Below are positions 18,104 to 26,401 of a DNA stretch of 54,329 bases, one piece after another (within the stretch, counting starts at the first letter, position 1; the number at the start of each line of letters is the position of its first letter). The translations under genes were made by a program, and so were the position numbers. The DNA lies in the NCBI GenBank assembly GCA_947177485.1, contig CAMWUR010000006.1, forward strand, positions 1-54,329, in the 5' to 3' direction. The DNA is from an uncultured Helicobacter sp. (GTDB taxonomy: Bacteria; Campylobacterota; Campylobacteria; Campylobacterales; Helicobacteraceae). The notes beneath the pieces are model-generated. The model did not search any database. It was not told the DNA's origin and saw only the letters and a list, made by a program, of their open reading frames with translations.

Positions 18104-19627
18104 TTAATGGTAGAAATGTCGTGTTCCTGTGAAATAGAGGGCGATTTGATGTTCGTTTGCGGCGTCTATCACCTCTTTGTCGCGAATCGAGCCGCCGGGC
18201 TGAATCACGGCTGTGATTCCCGCGCTCGCGGCGCTATCGATGCTGTCGCGAAACGGAAAGAAGGCTTCAGATGCACAAACTGCGCCATGCATGTCGATTT
18301 TGAGTTCATCTGCTTTGCGCAATGCGGCAAGTGCAGCATCGACACGGCTTGTCATGCCCATTCCAATCGCCACCATCGCCTTGTCTTTGACATAGACGAT
18401 ACAATTTGATTTTGTGAGCGCCGCGATTTTGTAGGCAATCGCGAGGTCATCGAGCTCACGTTCGCTCGCTGCGCGTTTGCTCTTGCATTGCATATTTGTG
18501 ATTTCAGCTTCGCTCACATAGTCGGCTTGTTGGAGTAGAAAGCCGCCCTCAATGTGCTTGAAGTTGATTGTGTCATGTGGAATATGCAAAAAGTCAGAAT
18601 TTGTCGCAAAGAGTTTGACACGTTTTTTTGCCGCGAAGATGTCTTGCGCCTCTTGCGTGATTTGCCCAGCGATGATGACTTCGAGATAGTGTTCGTTTAT
18701 GAGTTTGGCGAGCGATTCATCGAGGATTCCATTGATTGCCGCAACGCCGCCATAGGCAGAGATGGGGTCGCACGCAAGCGCGGCTTTGTACGATTCTGCC
18801 AATGTGTCGCGCAATGCGAATCCGCAGGGGTTGCCATGTTTGACAATCGCCACAGCAGGACGTGCGCCAAAGTTTGTAGCGATTTTTAGCGCTTGGTTGA
18901 GGTCGGCATAGTTGTTGAAGCTCGGCGTGCCTTTGAGTGTGGCGATGTTGTGCCAAAACGTGCCTGATTCATAGAGTGCGCCGCGTTGGTGTGGGTTTTC
19001 GCCATAGCTTGTCGCGCAGACCTTGTGCGCGGTGATGAAATGTGTTGCGCCAAAGTTGTTGTCGATTCGCATGTTCATGTAGTTTGCAATCATTGCGTCA
19101 TAGGCGGCGGTATGTTCGAAAGCTTTTTGCATAAGCCCGCGCCGAAAGTCGAGCGTGTTGCCACCGTTCTTGAGCGCGTCAAGCGCTGTCGCGTAATCGT
19201 TTGGGCTTGTCAGCACAATCACATCGGCAAAGTTCTTTGCCGCTGCACGAATGAGTGCTGGTCCCCCGATGTCGATATTTTCGATGATGGTGTCCCAATC
19301 ATTCGTGTTTTGCACAGTTGCAGCAAAAGGATAGAGATTGACACAGACAAGGTCGATAGGTTCGATTCCATGTTCTTGCGCGACATCTGTATCGCGCTCA
19401 CGGCGAAAGAGAATCCCGCCGTGGATTTTGGGGTGCAATGTCTTGACGCGTCCGCCGAAAAGCTCGGCGCTGTTTGTGTACTCGCCAACATCTGTCGCAT
19501 GGATTTGCGCTTCGCGCAGTGCAGCGAGTGTCCCACCTGTCGAGAGAATCTCGAACCCAAACGCGCAGAGCTCCTTTGCAAACGCAACGATTCCACTCTT
19601 GTCGCTCACGCTAAGGAGGGCTTTCAT
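18104..19627 (-). CDS. purH: Bifunctional AICAR transformylase/IMP cyclohydrolase
   Basis: Catalyses the last two steps of IMP synthesis. The N-terminal MGS-like cyclohydrolase domain has [18 protein letters not shown] and STGGT, with [16 protein letters not shown]. The C-terminal transformylase domain carries [12 protein letters not shown] and ends [17 protein letters not shown]...FTGTRHF. The ATG at 19625-19627 ([12 protein letters not shown]) is preferred, giving 507 aa; a start 11 codons earlier lacks family support. hemL follows after 13 bp. Confidence 0.96.
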   Translation of the reverse strand: MKALLSVSDKSGIVAFAKELCAFGFEILSTGGTLAALREAQIHATDVGEYTNSAELFGGRVKTLHPKIHGGILFRRERDTDVAQEHGIEPIDLVCVNLYPFAATVQNTNDWDTIIENIDIGGPALIRAAAKNFADVIVLTSPNDYATALDALKNGGNTLDFRRGLMQKAFEHTAAYDAMIANYMNMRIDNNFGATHFITAHKVCATSYGENPHQRGALYESGTFWHNIATLKGTPSFNNYADLNQALKIATNFGARPAVAIVKHGNPCGFALRDTLAESYKAALACDPISAYGGVAAINGILDESLAKLINEHYLEVIIAGQITQEAQDIFAAKKRVKLFATNSDFLHIPHDTINFKHIEGGFLLQQADYVSEAEITNMQCKSKRAASERELDDLAIAYKIAALTKSNCIVYVKDKAMVAIGMGMTSRVDAALAALRKADELKIDMHGAVCASEAFFPFRDSIDSAASAGITAVIQPGGSIRDKEVIDAANEHQIALYFTGTRHFYH

Positions 19628-19699
19628 TGTATCGTATCCTTTTTTATTTGCATGATACAAGGAGTTGGCTAATCGTTTTGTGTCTGCTTGGTTTGGTTT

Positions 19700-20023
19700 C
19701 TAATTTTCGTGCTTTTTGTTGCGAATCTGCACTTGTTCGAGGATTTTTTCAAGATGATTTTGCGCACCATTCACGGCATACAGCGGAGCGGGGTCTTTCG
19801 TGCCCTTCTGCTCGCGCTCAAAGGCGATTTGCTCGAGATAGTTCGGCGTGTCTTTGAGTCGTTCGCTGATTTGGTCAAGCGATTTGTTCTCGAGGTTGGC
19901 AAGCAATTGCGCAAACCACGCGCCCTCCGCGCCCTCTGTGTCGTTCTCTAACTGTTCTTTGGGCTTTGTTGTTTCTTTTACTGTGGTTTGTTGCGGTGTC
20001 GAGAAGCTAGAATCGATTTTCAT
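19700..20023 (-). CDS. Hypothetical protein, 107 aa
   Basis: Unknown soluble protein. The start MKIDSSFSTPQQ (ATG 20021-20023) has AAAGGAA 6-7 bp upstream and a TATGAT box further up; a longer frame starting at 20215 would cross the hsdR promoter and is rejected. The N-terminal 40 residues are polar and probably disordered. The rest looks helical (AWFAQLLANLENKSLDQISE, then YLEQIAFEREQKG). It lies upstream of purH on the same strand and is divergent from hsdR. No function is proposed. Confidence 0.6.
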   Translation of the reverse strand: MKIDSSFSTPQQTTVKETTKPKEQLENDTEGAEGAWFAQLLANLENKSLDQISERLKDTPNYLEQIAFEREQKGTKDPAPLYAVNGAQNHLEKILEQVQIRNKKHEN

Positions 20024-20047
20024 TGTTTTTCCTTTGTATTTGAAATC

Positions 20048-20053
20048 ATCATA
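20048..20053 (-). promoter_or_regulatory. Candidate -10 box for the 107-aa hypothetical gene
   Basis: Reads TATGAT on the minus strand, about 25 bp before the ATG at 20023, and is back to back with the hsdR -10 box. Confidence 0.35.
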
Positions 20054-20082
20054 CCACAAGCAAAAATTGTGCCCTATTGTGC

Positions 20083-20088
20083 TATAAT
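20083..20088 (+). promoter_or_regulatory. Candidate -10 box for hsdR
   Basis: A perfect TATAAT inside GCTATAATGG. Transcription would begin near 20095, which places an upstream TTG (20077) before the transcript and supports translation from 20119. Confidence 0.5.
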
Positions 20089-20118
20089 GGCAAATCGTTT
20101 GCGGTGAGGGTGGCGGCT

Positions 20119-23007
20119 TTGAAACCAGAACAAAAAGCGAGACTAGAGATTGACAAATTGCTTTGCGAAGCAGGGTTTTTGGTGTTGGACTATCGAGATT
20201 CCAAGCCCGATACAAAAGTCCATTATGCTGTACGTGAGTTTGTGCTCAAAAATGGCACGAGGGCAGATTATCTTGTGTTTGTGGCAGGCAGAGCATGCGC
20301 GGTAATAGAAGCAAAAAAGCCAAATGCTTTAAGTGGCGCGGAGAATCAATCGCTAAATTATGCGCAAAATCTCGCAAAAGAGCTAGGTGAGATTACTTTC
20401 CTCTACCAAAGCAATGCAAACGAGCTATTTTTTACGAATCTCAAAGAGCCAAAGCCAAAATCGCGCAAGATTTTTGCGTTCCATTCACCAAAAGAATTGC
20501 AGGCAAAACTTGATGATGAAAGCTCGTTACGTGCTCGAATCTCGCAGCTCCCCTTGCTTGAAAGTGCGCGATTGCGCGACTGCCAAAAAGACGCAATCGT
20601 TGGCTTAGAAAAATCGTTGCAAAACAACAAGCAACGTGCGCTAGTTTATATGGCAACAGGCGCGGGCAAAACTTTCACGGCATGTAATATCGCCTATCGC
20701 CTAATTGCACACGCAAAGGCAAAACGTATTCTATTTCTTGTCGATAGAAACAATCTCGGCAAGCAGACTAAAAAAGAATTTGATAATTTTGCAATCCCTA
20801 AAGACAAGAGACATTTTAGCGAGATTTATAATGTGGTGCATTTGGAAACAAATGTGATTCCAGAAGAATCTAAAGTCGTGATAACGACAATCCAGAGGCT
20901 TTATTCAATGCTATGCGGAGAATCGGAGTTTGATTCTGCTAATGAAGAACATTCAAGCTTTGAAAGCCACGATGTCCAAACAAAAGACGTTGCGTATAAT
21001 CCCCAAATGGGCATTGATACGTTTGATTTTATCATCATCGATGAATGCCACCGCAGCATTTATGGACAATGGCGGCAAGTGCTTGAATATTTTGACGCGT
21101 TTCTGATTGGGCTTAGTGCGACACCCTCGAAGCACACATTAGGTTTTTTCGCCCAAAATGTCGTGGCGCAATATGACTTAGAAAAATCCATTCTCGATAA
21201 AGTCAATGTGGGCTATGAAATCTTTAGAATCAAAACTCAAATCAGCGAAAAGGGCAGCGTCATTGAAGCAAGTGCAGAATTTCAAGTGCCATTCCGCGAT
21301 AAAGAGACGCGAAAAATTGGCTATGAAACCCTAGAAGAAGATTTAGAATATTCCAAATCAGACCTAGACCGTTCTGTGCTCGCCCCCAGCCAGATTCGCA
21401 CGATTTTGCAGACCTATAAAGATAAAGTATTCACAGAGCTTTTCCCCGAGCGCAAGCCAAGCTATATCCCCAAAACCTTGATTTTTGCCAAAGACGATAA
21501 CCACGCTGAAGAAATCGTGCGCCTTGCGCGAGAAGTGTTTAATGCAGATAATGAGTTTGCGCAAAAAATCACCTATAATATCGGCAATCAGAATCCGCAC
21601 GAGCTCATCAATCGTTTTAGAAACTCCAAGCAATTTAGAATCGCCGTAACCGTGGATATGATAGCCACAGGCACAGACATTAAGCCGCTCGAGGTTTTAA
21701 TTTTTATGCGCGACATTAAATCGGCGAGCTATTATGCGCAAATGGTTGGACGCGGGGTGCGCAGCATTCATCGTGAGGATTTACGCGCGGTTACGCCAAA
21801 TGCAGATTCCAAAACGCATTTTTATGTGATAGACGCAGTCGGCGTGAGCGAGAGTCAAAAGCTCGATTCGCGTCCGTTAGAACGCAAAAAGTCTTTGAGC
21901 TTCAAAGAGATTTTAAAACATGTGCGTGAGAGTGTGGAAAAAGGCGATTATGAAAAAGATATATTATTAAGCTTTGCCTCGAGGCTAAGTCGCCTAGAGC
22001 TGAAATTAAGCGATGAGGATAATACGAGTTTAAAAGATTTAAGCGGCAAGAGCCTCTGTGCGCTTGCGGGTGAGATTTTGGAGTTTGCCGATTCGGAATG
22101 TTTGGAACACTCACTTTGCCAAGCTGAAACTTTACCTTGTCAAACCGAGATTCCCAGCTGCCAAGCTGAAAGCCCCTTGAGCGATTCTAAATCTCCCATT
22201 TATGATTCTGCGTCTCCCATTTGCGATTCTGTGCCTCCTTCTTATCATTCTGAACCCAATCTCCCTTGTCATTCCGAGTCTCCCATTTGTCATTCTGAGC
22301 CTTTAGGCGAAGAATCTCAAAACAAAGAATCCCCGAGCAACTCACTAAAGATTTTCACAGACAAAAACTTTTGCAACCTGCTTTTGACAATGGCGAAAAA
22401 GAGCAGAATCTATATCGATGAAACCTCGCAAGATTGCGTGCTGCACACGGGGTTTGACACGCAGAATGCGCAGAATCTCATCAGCAGATTCCTTGATTTT
22501 ATCTTGAGAAACAAGGACGAAATCGAGGCGCTAAGCATCATCTATGCGCGGGATTACAAGAATCGCCACTTGACATATAGGGTGATTAGTGAGCTCGCAA
22601 CCAAGCTAAAGCGCGATTCCATGGATATTCCAAGCCTCTGGAACGCGTTTGCTTTGCGCGATAAAGACAGGGTGAGCAGGAATCCGAGCAAGAACCTCAC
22701 GAATCTCATCAGCCTCGTGCGCTATGCGCTGCATCATGACGACAGGCTGCAAGATTTTGCGATTATTTCCATTTCGCGCTATAATCTATGGATAGGACGT
22801 TGTGTGCAAAAAGGCATGCGCTTCAGCCCCGAGCAGGAGGAGTTTTTGGAGCTCATCAGGGATTACATCATCGCAAATGGAATCGCCGAAATTGCCGATA
22901 TTCAAGAGATTTGCGCCGATGTTGGCGGGCTGTATCGCGCAAGGGCATTGTTCAAAGAATCGCTCGAAACGTTGATTGATGAGCTCGGAATGGCGTTGGT
23001 GGGGTAA
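20119..23007 (+). CDS. hsdR: Type I restriction enzyme R subunit
   Basis: The motor/nuclease subunit of a type I restriction system. The start chosen is the TTG at 20119, giving MKPEQKARLEIDKLLCEAGF, which matches the usual N-terminus of this family, with GAGGG 8-9 bp upstream. The nuclease domain (about 45-70) has ADYLVFV...AVIEAKK, the D/ExK core. Helicase motifs are ATGAGKTF (about 178-186), DECHRS (about 306-311) and QMVGRGVRS. The C-terminal domain follows. Between them, about residues 662-740, lies a Cys/Ser/Pro/Glu-rich linker made of dispersed repeats (22105-22335). Without it the protein has normal length. The frame is intact. Confidence 0.95.
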   Translation: MKPEQKARLEIDKLLCEAGFLVLDYRDSKPDTKVHYAVREFVLKNGTRADYLVFVAGRACAVIEAKKPNALSGAENQSLNYAQNLAKELGEITFLYQSNANELFFTNLKEPKPKSRKIFAFHSPKELQAKLDDESSLRARISQLPLLESARLRDCQKDAIVGLEKSLQNNKQRALVYMATGAGKTFTACNIAYRLIAHAKAKRILFLVDRNNLGKQTKKEFDNFAIPKDKRHFSEIYNVVHLETNVIPEESKVVITTIQRLYSMLCGESEFDSANEEHSSFESHDVQTKDVAYNPQMGIDTFDFIIIDECHRSIYGQWRQVLEYFDAFLIGLSATPSKHTLGFFAQNVVAQYDLEKSILDKVNVGYEIFRIKTQISEKGSVIEASAEFQVPFRDKETRKIGYETLEEDLEYSKSDLDRSVLAPSQIRTILQTYKDKVFTELFPERKPSYIPKTLIFAKDDNHAEEIVRLAREVFNADNEFAQKITYNIGNQNPHELINRFRNSKQFRIAVTVDMIATGTDIKPLEVLIFMRDIKSASYYAQMVGRGVRSIHREDLRAVTPNADSKTHFYVIDAVGVSESQKLDSRPLERKKSLSFKEILKHVRESVEKGDYEKDILLSFASRLSRLELKLSDEDNTSLKDLSGKSLCALAGEILEFADSECLEHSLCQAETLPCQTEIPSCQAESPLSDSKSPIYDSASPICDSVPPSYHSEPNLPCHSESPICHSEPLGEESQNKESPSNSLKIFTDKNFCNLLLTMAKKSRIYIDETSQDCVLHTGFDTQNAQNLISRFLDFILRNKDEIEALSIIYARDYKNRHLTYRVISELATKLKRDSMDIPSLWNAFALRDKDRVSRNPSKNLTNLISLVRYALHHDDRLQDFAIISISRYNLWIGRCVQKGMRFSPEQEEFLELIRDYIIANGIAEIADIQEICADVGGLYRARALFKESLETLIDELGMALVG
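22105..22335 (+). repeat. In-frame dispersed repeats within hsdR
   Basis: The coding sequence repeats short units such as CATTCTGAG.CT, TGCCAAGCTGAAA and GATTCTG.GTCTCCCATTT. They encode CQAE, CHSE, YDS and CDS tandem motifs and end CHSEPLGEESQ. The core GTCATTCTGA...GAAGAATCTC equals the intergenic unit at 15819-15862 (reverse strand) and those in hsdS. It forms a linker between helicase and C-terminal domains without breaking the frame. Confidence 0.8.
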
Positions 23008-23035
23008 GAAAATCAAAACACAAAGGAGACAGCAA

Positions 23036-23515
23036 ATGAAAGCATTAGACGTGGCAAGATATTTGATTGCTTTAAATGATAAGGAATGTGCAGATGAGAA
23101 GTCCGATATTTCTAAGTTAAAGTTGCAAAAGTTGCTGTATTATACGCAAGGATATTATTCAGCTTTATATGATAAACCTTTGTTTGAAGAGGAGATTCAA
23201 GCGTGGCAACATGGACCTGTTGTAAAAGAAGTGTATCAGGAATTTCGTTCAATAGATAATAATTTTATTCCTACTGAAGAGAATAAAATGAGCGAGGCAG
23301 AAATTGCCAAACTTGATAAAGATAAAAGGGAGTTAATCGAAGATGTATTTTATCTTATGGGGCAATATTCTGCATGGAAACTTCGAGATAAGACACATGA
23401 AGAATCTCCATGGAAAGATAATTATAAAGAGGGAGAAAAAGATATAGTAATTCCAAAAAATGAAATCAAAAAATATTTTAAACAATATGTAGAAAACGAC
23501 GATGAAGATGATTAA
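23036..23515 (+). CDS. Panacea (SocA/DUF4065)-type antitoxin-like protein
   Basis: 159 aa starting at the ATG 23036-23038 behind AAGGAGA; a longer frame overlapping hsdR is rejected. The sequence has the DUF4065/Panacea pattern: ALDVARYLI near the start, SKLKLQKLLYYTQGYYSALY, then PLFEEEIQAWQHGPVVKEVY. Panacea proteins are known as adaptable antitoxin domains paired with varied toxins. The next gene overlaps the end by 14 bp, as expected of a toxin-antitoxin pair. The C-terminus is acidic (ENDDEDD). It lies between hsdR and hsdS and is much more AT-rich than hsdR. Confidence 0.85.
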   Translation: MKALDVARYLIALNDKECADEKSDISKLKLQKLLYYTQGYYSALYDKPLFEEEIQAWQHGPVVKEVYQEFRSIDNNFIPTEENKMSEAEIAKLDKDKRELIEDVFYLMGQYSAWKLRDKTHEESPWKDNYKEGEKDIVIPKNEIKKYFKQYVENDDEDD

Positions 23516-23960
23516 AGATGCAAATGTTGCAAAGCACAGAGAATACGCAAACAAAAACCTTAACATAACACACAGTGGATTATGTTTGATTTCACTTGAA
23601 AAAGTGATAGAATGCAAGGAATATGGTTTGTGTGTTTCTAAAGAACATGCACGTTATAATGAACAAAATGCCAAAAAATACAATACTCAATTAATGAAAT
23701 TGTTTTGTTATCTTACTCAAAGGTCTTGGAATGAAATTGATAGCATAAGGAGAGATCGAGAATATGGACACGAACGTTTGCCAATTAAATGTGTCCATAT
23801 TAACCATGTTAAAGAGCATTTTAAAAAACTAGGTAAAGATAATTGCGATATTTTTCGTTTTGGAGCTCAAAATTTCCGTGCTTGTGGATATAGAGAGAAG
23901 AATATTTTTTATTTGATTTGTATAGATTATGATTTTTCTCTCTATAATCATGGAAATTAA
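23502..23960 (+). CDS. Putative toxin partner of the Panacea protein
   Basis: 152 aa, not recognised with confidence. It overlaps the antitoxin-like gene by 14 bp, which argues for translational coupling. It is basic and His/Cys-rich, with no membrane segment. The C-terminal third (GAQNFRACGYREKNIFYLIC then IDYDFSLYNHG) resembles the last strands of RelE-like or other compact RNA-acting folds, but this is only an impression. Context makes it the likely toxin; it could also be an accessory protein of the hsd locus. Only 3 bp separate it from hsdS. Confidence 0.55.
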   Translation: MKMIKDANVAKHREYANKNLNITHSGLCLISLEKVIECKEYGLCVSKEHARYNEQNAKKYNTQLMKLFCYLTQRSWNEIDSIRRDREYGHERLPIKCVHINHVKEHFKKLGKDNCDIFRFGAQNFRACGYREKNIFYLICIDYDFSLYNHGN

Positions 23961-23963
23961 AAT

Positions 23964-25211
23964 ATGATGCCAAATAATTCATTTCAGAATTTCCCGCAAG
24001 GTTGGGAAACGAAAACTTTGGGCGAAGTGTGCGAAATCACTATGGGGCAATCTCCCAAAGGTGAACAAGTTTTTTCACACAATAAGGTTTCAGATTGTCA
24101 TTCTGACCTTGAGTGTAACGAAAGGGAAGAATCTCAAAAAGATTCCACATTAAAAGATATTTCGGCTACGCCTCAATATGACAAAATGACATCAAGTTGT
24201 CATTCTGAGGGCGACAAGCCCGAAGAATCTCATATTGCGGATTCCCATAGAGATATTTCGCATTTTTCAAATGCTCAATATGACAAAGAAAACAATCTCC
24301 CGCAAGGTTGGGAAACGAAAACTTTAGGGGAAGTGTGCGAAATCACTATGGGGCAATCTCCCAAAGGCGAACAAGTTTTTTCACACAATAAGGTTTCAGA
24401 TTGTCATTCTGACCTTGAGTGTAACGAAAGGGAAGAATCTCAAAAAGATTCCACATTAAAAGATATTTCGGCTACGCCTCAATATGACAAAATGACATCA
24501 AGTTGTCATTCTGAGGGCGACAAGCCCGAAGAATCTCATATTGCGGATTCCAATAGAGATATTTCGCATTTTTCAAATACTCAATATGACAAAGAAAACA
24601 ATCTCCCGCAAGGTTGGGAAGTTAAAACTTTAGGAGAGATATTTTTAATTGAGAGAGGCGGTTCTCCAAGACCTATAAAAGAATACCTAACTACCGATTC
24701 AGATGGCATTAATTGGATAAAAATAGGCGATACGAAAAACATTACAAAATATATTACTGAAACAGCACAAAAAATCAAACCAGAGGGCAAAAAACATTCG
24801 CGATTTGTAGAGATTGGAGATTTGATATTATCCAATTCAATGAGTTTTGGAAAGCCATATATCATGAAAACGACAGGTTGTATTCATGACGGGTGGGTTG
24901 TTTTTAAACAAAGCAAAAAAGTTATTGATGAGGAATTTTGCTATTATGTTTTAAGTTCTAGTGAAATCTACGCACAATTTGATAAACTTGCAACAGGCTC
25001 AACAGTCAAAAATCTTAATATTGAACGCATTAAGCAAATCCAAATCCCCCTCCCACCCCTCGAAACACAAAAACAAATCGTAGAGATTCTCGATTCCAAA
25101 TTTGCTGCCCTAGAGAATCTCGAGAGAGAAACCAATGCGAGTTTGGAAAAGCTCCAAAGGCTCAAATCCTTACTCCTCAACCTTGCCTTTAAGGGCGAGC
25201 TGATATGTTAA
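23964..25211 (+). CDS. hsdS: Type I restriction enzyme S subunit with tandem internal repeats
   Basis: The DNA-recognition subunit, 415 aa. The normal part is residues about 215-415: one target-recognition domain beginning LPQGWEVKTLGEIF, then LPPLETQKQIVEILDSKFAALE and a C-terminal coiled coil. Ahead of it are two near-identical 102-aa units, each starting PQGWETKTLGEVCEITMGQSPKGEQV, the beginning of a different recognition domain, cut short by in-frame dispersed repeats (CHSDLECNEREESQ, LKDISATPQYDK, CHSEGDKPEESH). There is thus one complete recognition domain instead of two. Half-size S proteins can work as dimers in other type I systems, so activity is possible. Its stop lies in a 19-bp inverted repeat. 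Confidence 0.88.
   Translation: MMPNNSFQNFPQGWETKTLGEVCEITMGQSPKGEQVFSHNKVSDCHSDLECNEREESQKDSTLKDISATPQYDKMTSSCHSEGDKPEESHIADSHRDISHFSNAQYDKENNLPQGWETKTLGEVCEITMGQSPKGEQVFSHNKVSDCHSDLECNEREESQKDSTLKDISATPQYDKMTSSCHSEGDKPEESHIADSNRDISHFSNTQYDKENNLPQGWEVKTLGEIFLIERGGSPRPIKEYLTTDSDGINWIKIGDTKNITKYITETAQKIKPEGKKHSRFVEIGDLILSNSMSFGKPYIMKTTGCIHDGWVVFKQSKKVIDEEFCYYVLSSSEIYAQFDKLATGSTVKNLNIERIKQIQIPLPPLETQKQIVEILDSKFAALENLERETNASLEKLQRLKSLLLNLAFKGELIC
23993..24604 (+). repeat. Two tandem 306-bp repeats inside hsdS
   Basis: The motif CCCGCAAGGTTGGGAA occurs at 23993, 24299 and 24605, exactly 306 bp apart. The first two units are almost identical (differences such as TTGGGC/TTAGGG and CATAGA/AATAGA). 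The third begins the real recognition domain and diverges after about 15 bp. The period is a multiple of three, so copy number can change without a frameshift. Confidence 0.95.
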
Positions 25212-25241
25212 AAAAGTTTCATTTTTTTAACATATCAGCTC
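25197..25241. repeat. 19-bp perfect inverted repeat at the hsdS/fic junction
   Basis: GAGCTGATATGTTAAAAAA (25197-25215) is mirrored exactly at 25223-25241, with a 7-bp loop. The left arm holds the last codons and stop of hsdS. ATGTTAAAAAA occurs again at 25245. It could be a terminator-like or translation-blocking hairpin, or a scar of recombination. Confidence 0.85.
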
Positions 25242-25283
25242 AATATGTTAAAAAAATCCAAATTTGATAACACAAGGAAGGGC

Positions 25284-26354
25284 ATGCAAGAGTTTATCCC
25301 CGAAGAATTACCACTGAAAATAGACTTAAATAATATTATTATTGGTAAACTTATAAAAGCTTCAAGGGAACTAAGCAAGCTAAATGGAATTGCAAAGATT
25401 ATTCCTAATCAAGCCATTCTCATTAATGCACTTGTTTTGCAAGAAGCAAAGGATTCGAGCGAAATAGAAAACATTATTACAACACATGATGAACTTTTTA
25501 TAGCTCAAGTAGATGAACATAAAATAACTCAAGCTGCTAAAGAGGTGCAAAGCTATCAAAGTGCCTTAATGAAAGGCTTTAATTTAATTCAGCAAGATAA
25601 AGTTTTTAAAAATTCACATATTTTAGAAATTCAAAAAAGACTTGAACGCAATAATGCAGGTTTTAGGAGACAAAGTGGCACAACACTTCAAAACCAAAAG
25701 GGTGAAATAAAATATATTCCACCACAGCATTATGATGATATTGTACGTTTAATGAGTAATTTGGAACGATATATCAACGATGATTCTTTGCATGATATAG
25801 ACCCACTTATTAAAATAGCGATGATTCATTATCAATTTGAAAGTATTCACCCTTTTTATGATGGCAATGGAAGAAGCGGAAGGATTGTTAATATCTTATA
25901 CCTTGTCTATAAAGAGTTATTAGATTTGCCTATTTTGTATTTAAGTGGCTATATAGTTAAAAATAAAGCCCTTTATTATGAACTCTTGCAAAAAGTACGT
26001 GATAAGAATGCGTGGGAAGAGTGGATTTTATATATATTAGAAGGTGTCTCACAAACTGCTTCTAGCACAATTAAAATTATAAATGAGATTAAAAATTTAA
26101 TGGCAAATACTAAAAATATTTTGCAAACAAAAGAACCAAAAATTTATAGTAAAGATTTTGTAGAATCTCTCTTTATTCACCCTTATACTAAAATAGATTA
26201 TATTGTGGAACGTTTGAAAATATCAAGGCAAACTGCCTCTAAATATTTAAAGATTTGCCAAGAATTAAGAATTTTAAAATGCGTTAATATTGGAAGAAAT
26301 AAGTATTATGTAAATATTAAATTGTTTGAATTGTTTAAAAAAGGAATAAGCTAG
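25284..26354 (+). CDS. Fic-family protein (probable AMP transferase)
   Basis: A Fic domain protein with the complete active-site motif HPFYDGNGRSGR, expected to transfer AMP or another nucleotide to a target protein. SSEIEN in the N-terminal region matches the inhibitory-helix pattern [S/T]xxxE[G/N], placing the autoinhibitory segment in the same chain. The last 70 residues form a winged-helix-like domain (YIVERLKISRQTASKYLKIC). The ATG at 25284 is preferred because AGGAAGGG precedes it; an in-frame ATG at 25245 lacks a ribosome site and lies beside the hairpin. Genes unrelated to restriction, including Fic types, are known between hsdS and hsdM in Campylobacter relatives. Confidence 0.85.
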   Translation: MQEFIPEELPLKIDLNNIIIGKLIKASRELSKLNGIAKIIPNQAILINALVLQEAKDSSEIENIITTHDELFIAQVDEHKITQAAKEVQSYQSALMKGFNLIQQDKVFKNSHILEIQKRLERNNAGFRRQSGTTLQNQKGEIKYIPPQHYDDIVRLMSNLERYINDDSLHDIDPLIKIAMIHYQFESIHPFYDGNGRSGRIVNILYLVYKELLDLPILYLSGYIVKNKALYYELLQKVRDKNAWEEWILYILEGVSQTASSTIKIINEIKNLMANTKNILQTKEPKIYSKDFVESLFIHPYTKIDYIVERLKISRQTASKYLKICQELRILKCVNIGRNKYYVNIKLFELFKKGIS

Positions 26355-26401
26355 AGTTTTTGTGTTTTTAAGGCTAAGATTAAATTATAAAAAGGATAAC
26401 G

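Noticed and set aside
20077-20118. TTG start of hsdR at 20077
   Set aside because: It lies upstream of and across the TATAAT box; the family N-terminus begins at 20119.
23993-24604. Tandem repeats considered as a CRISPR or minisatellite
   Set aside because: The period is 306 bp with no short repeat-spacer pattern, and the sequence is coding and contains HsdS homology.
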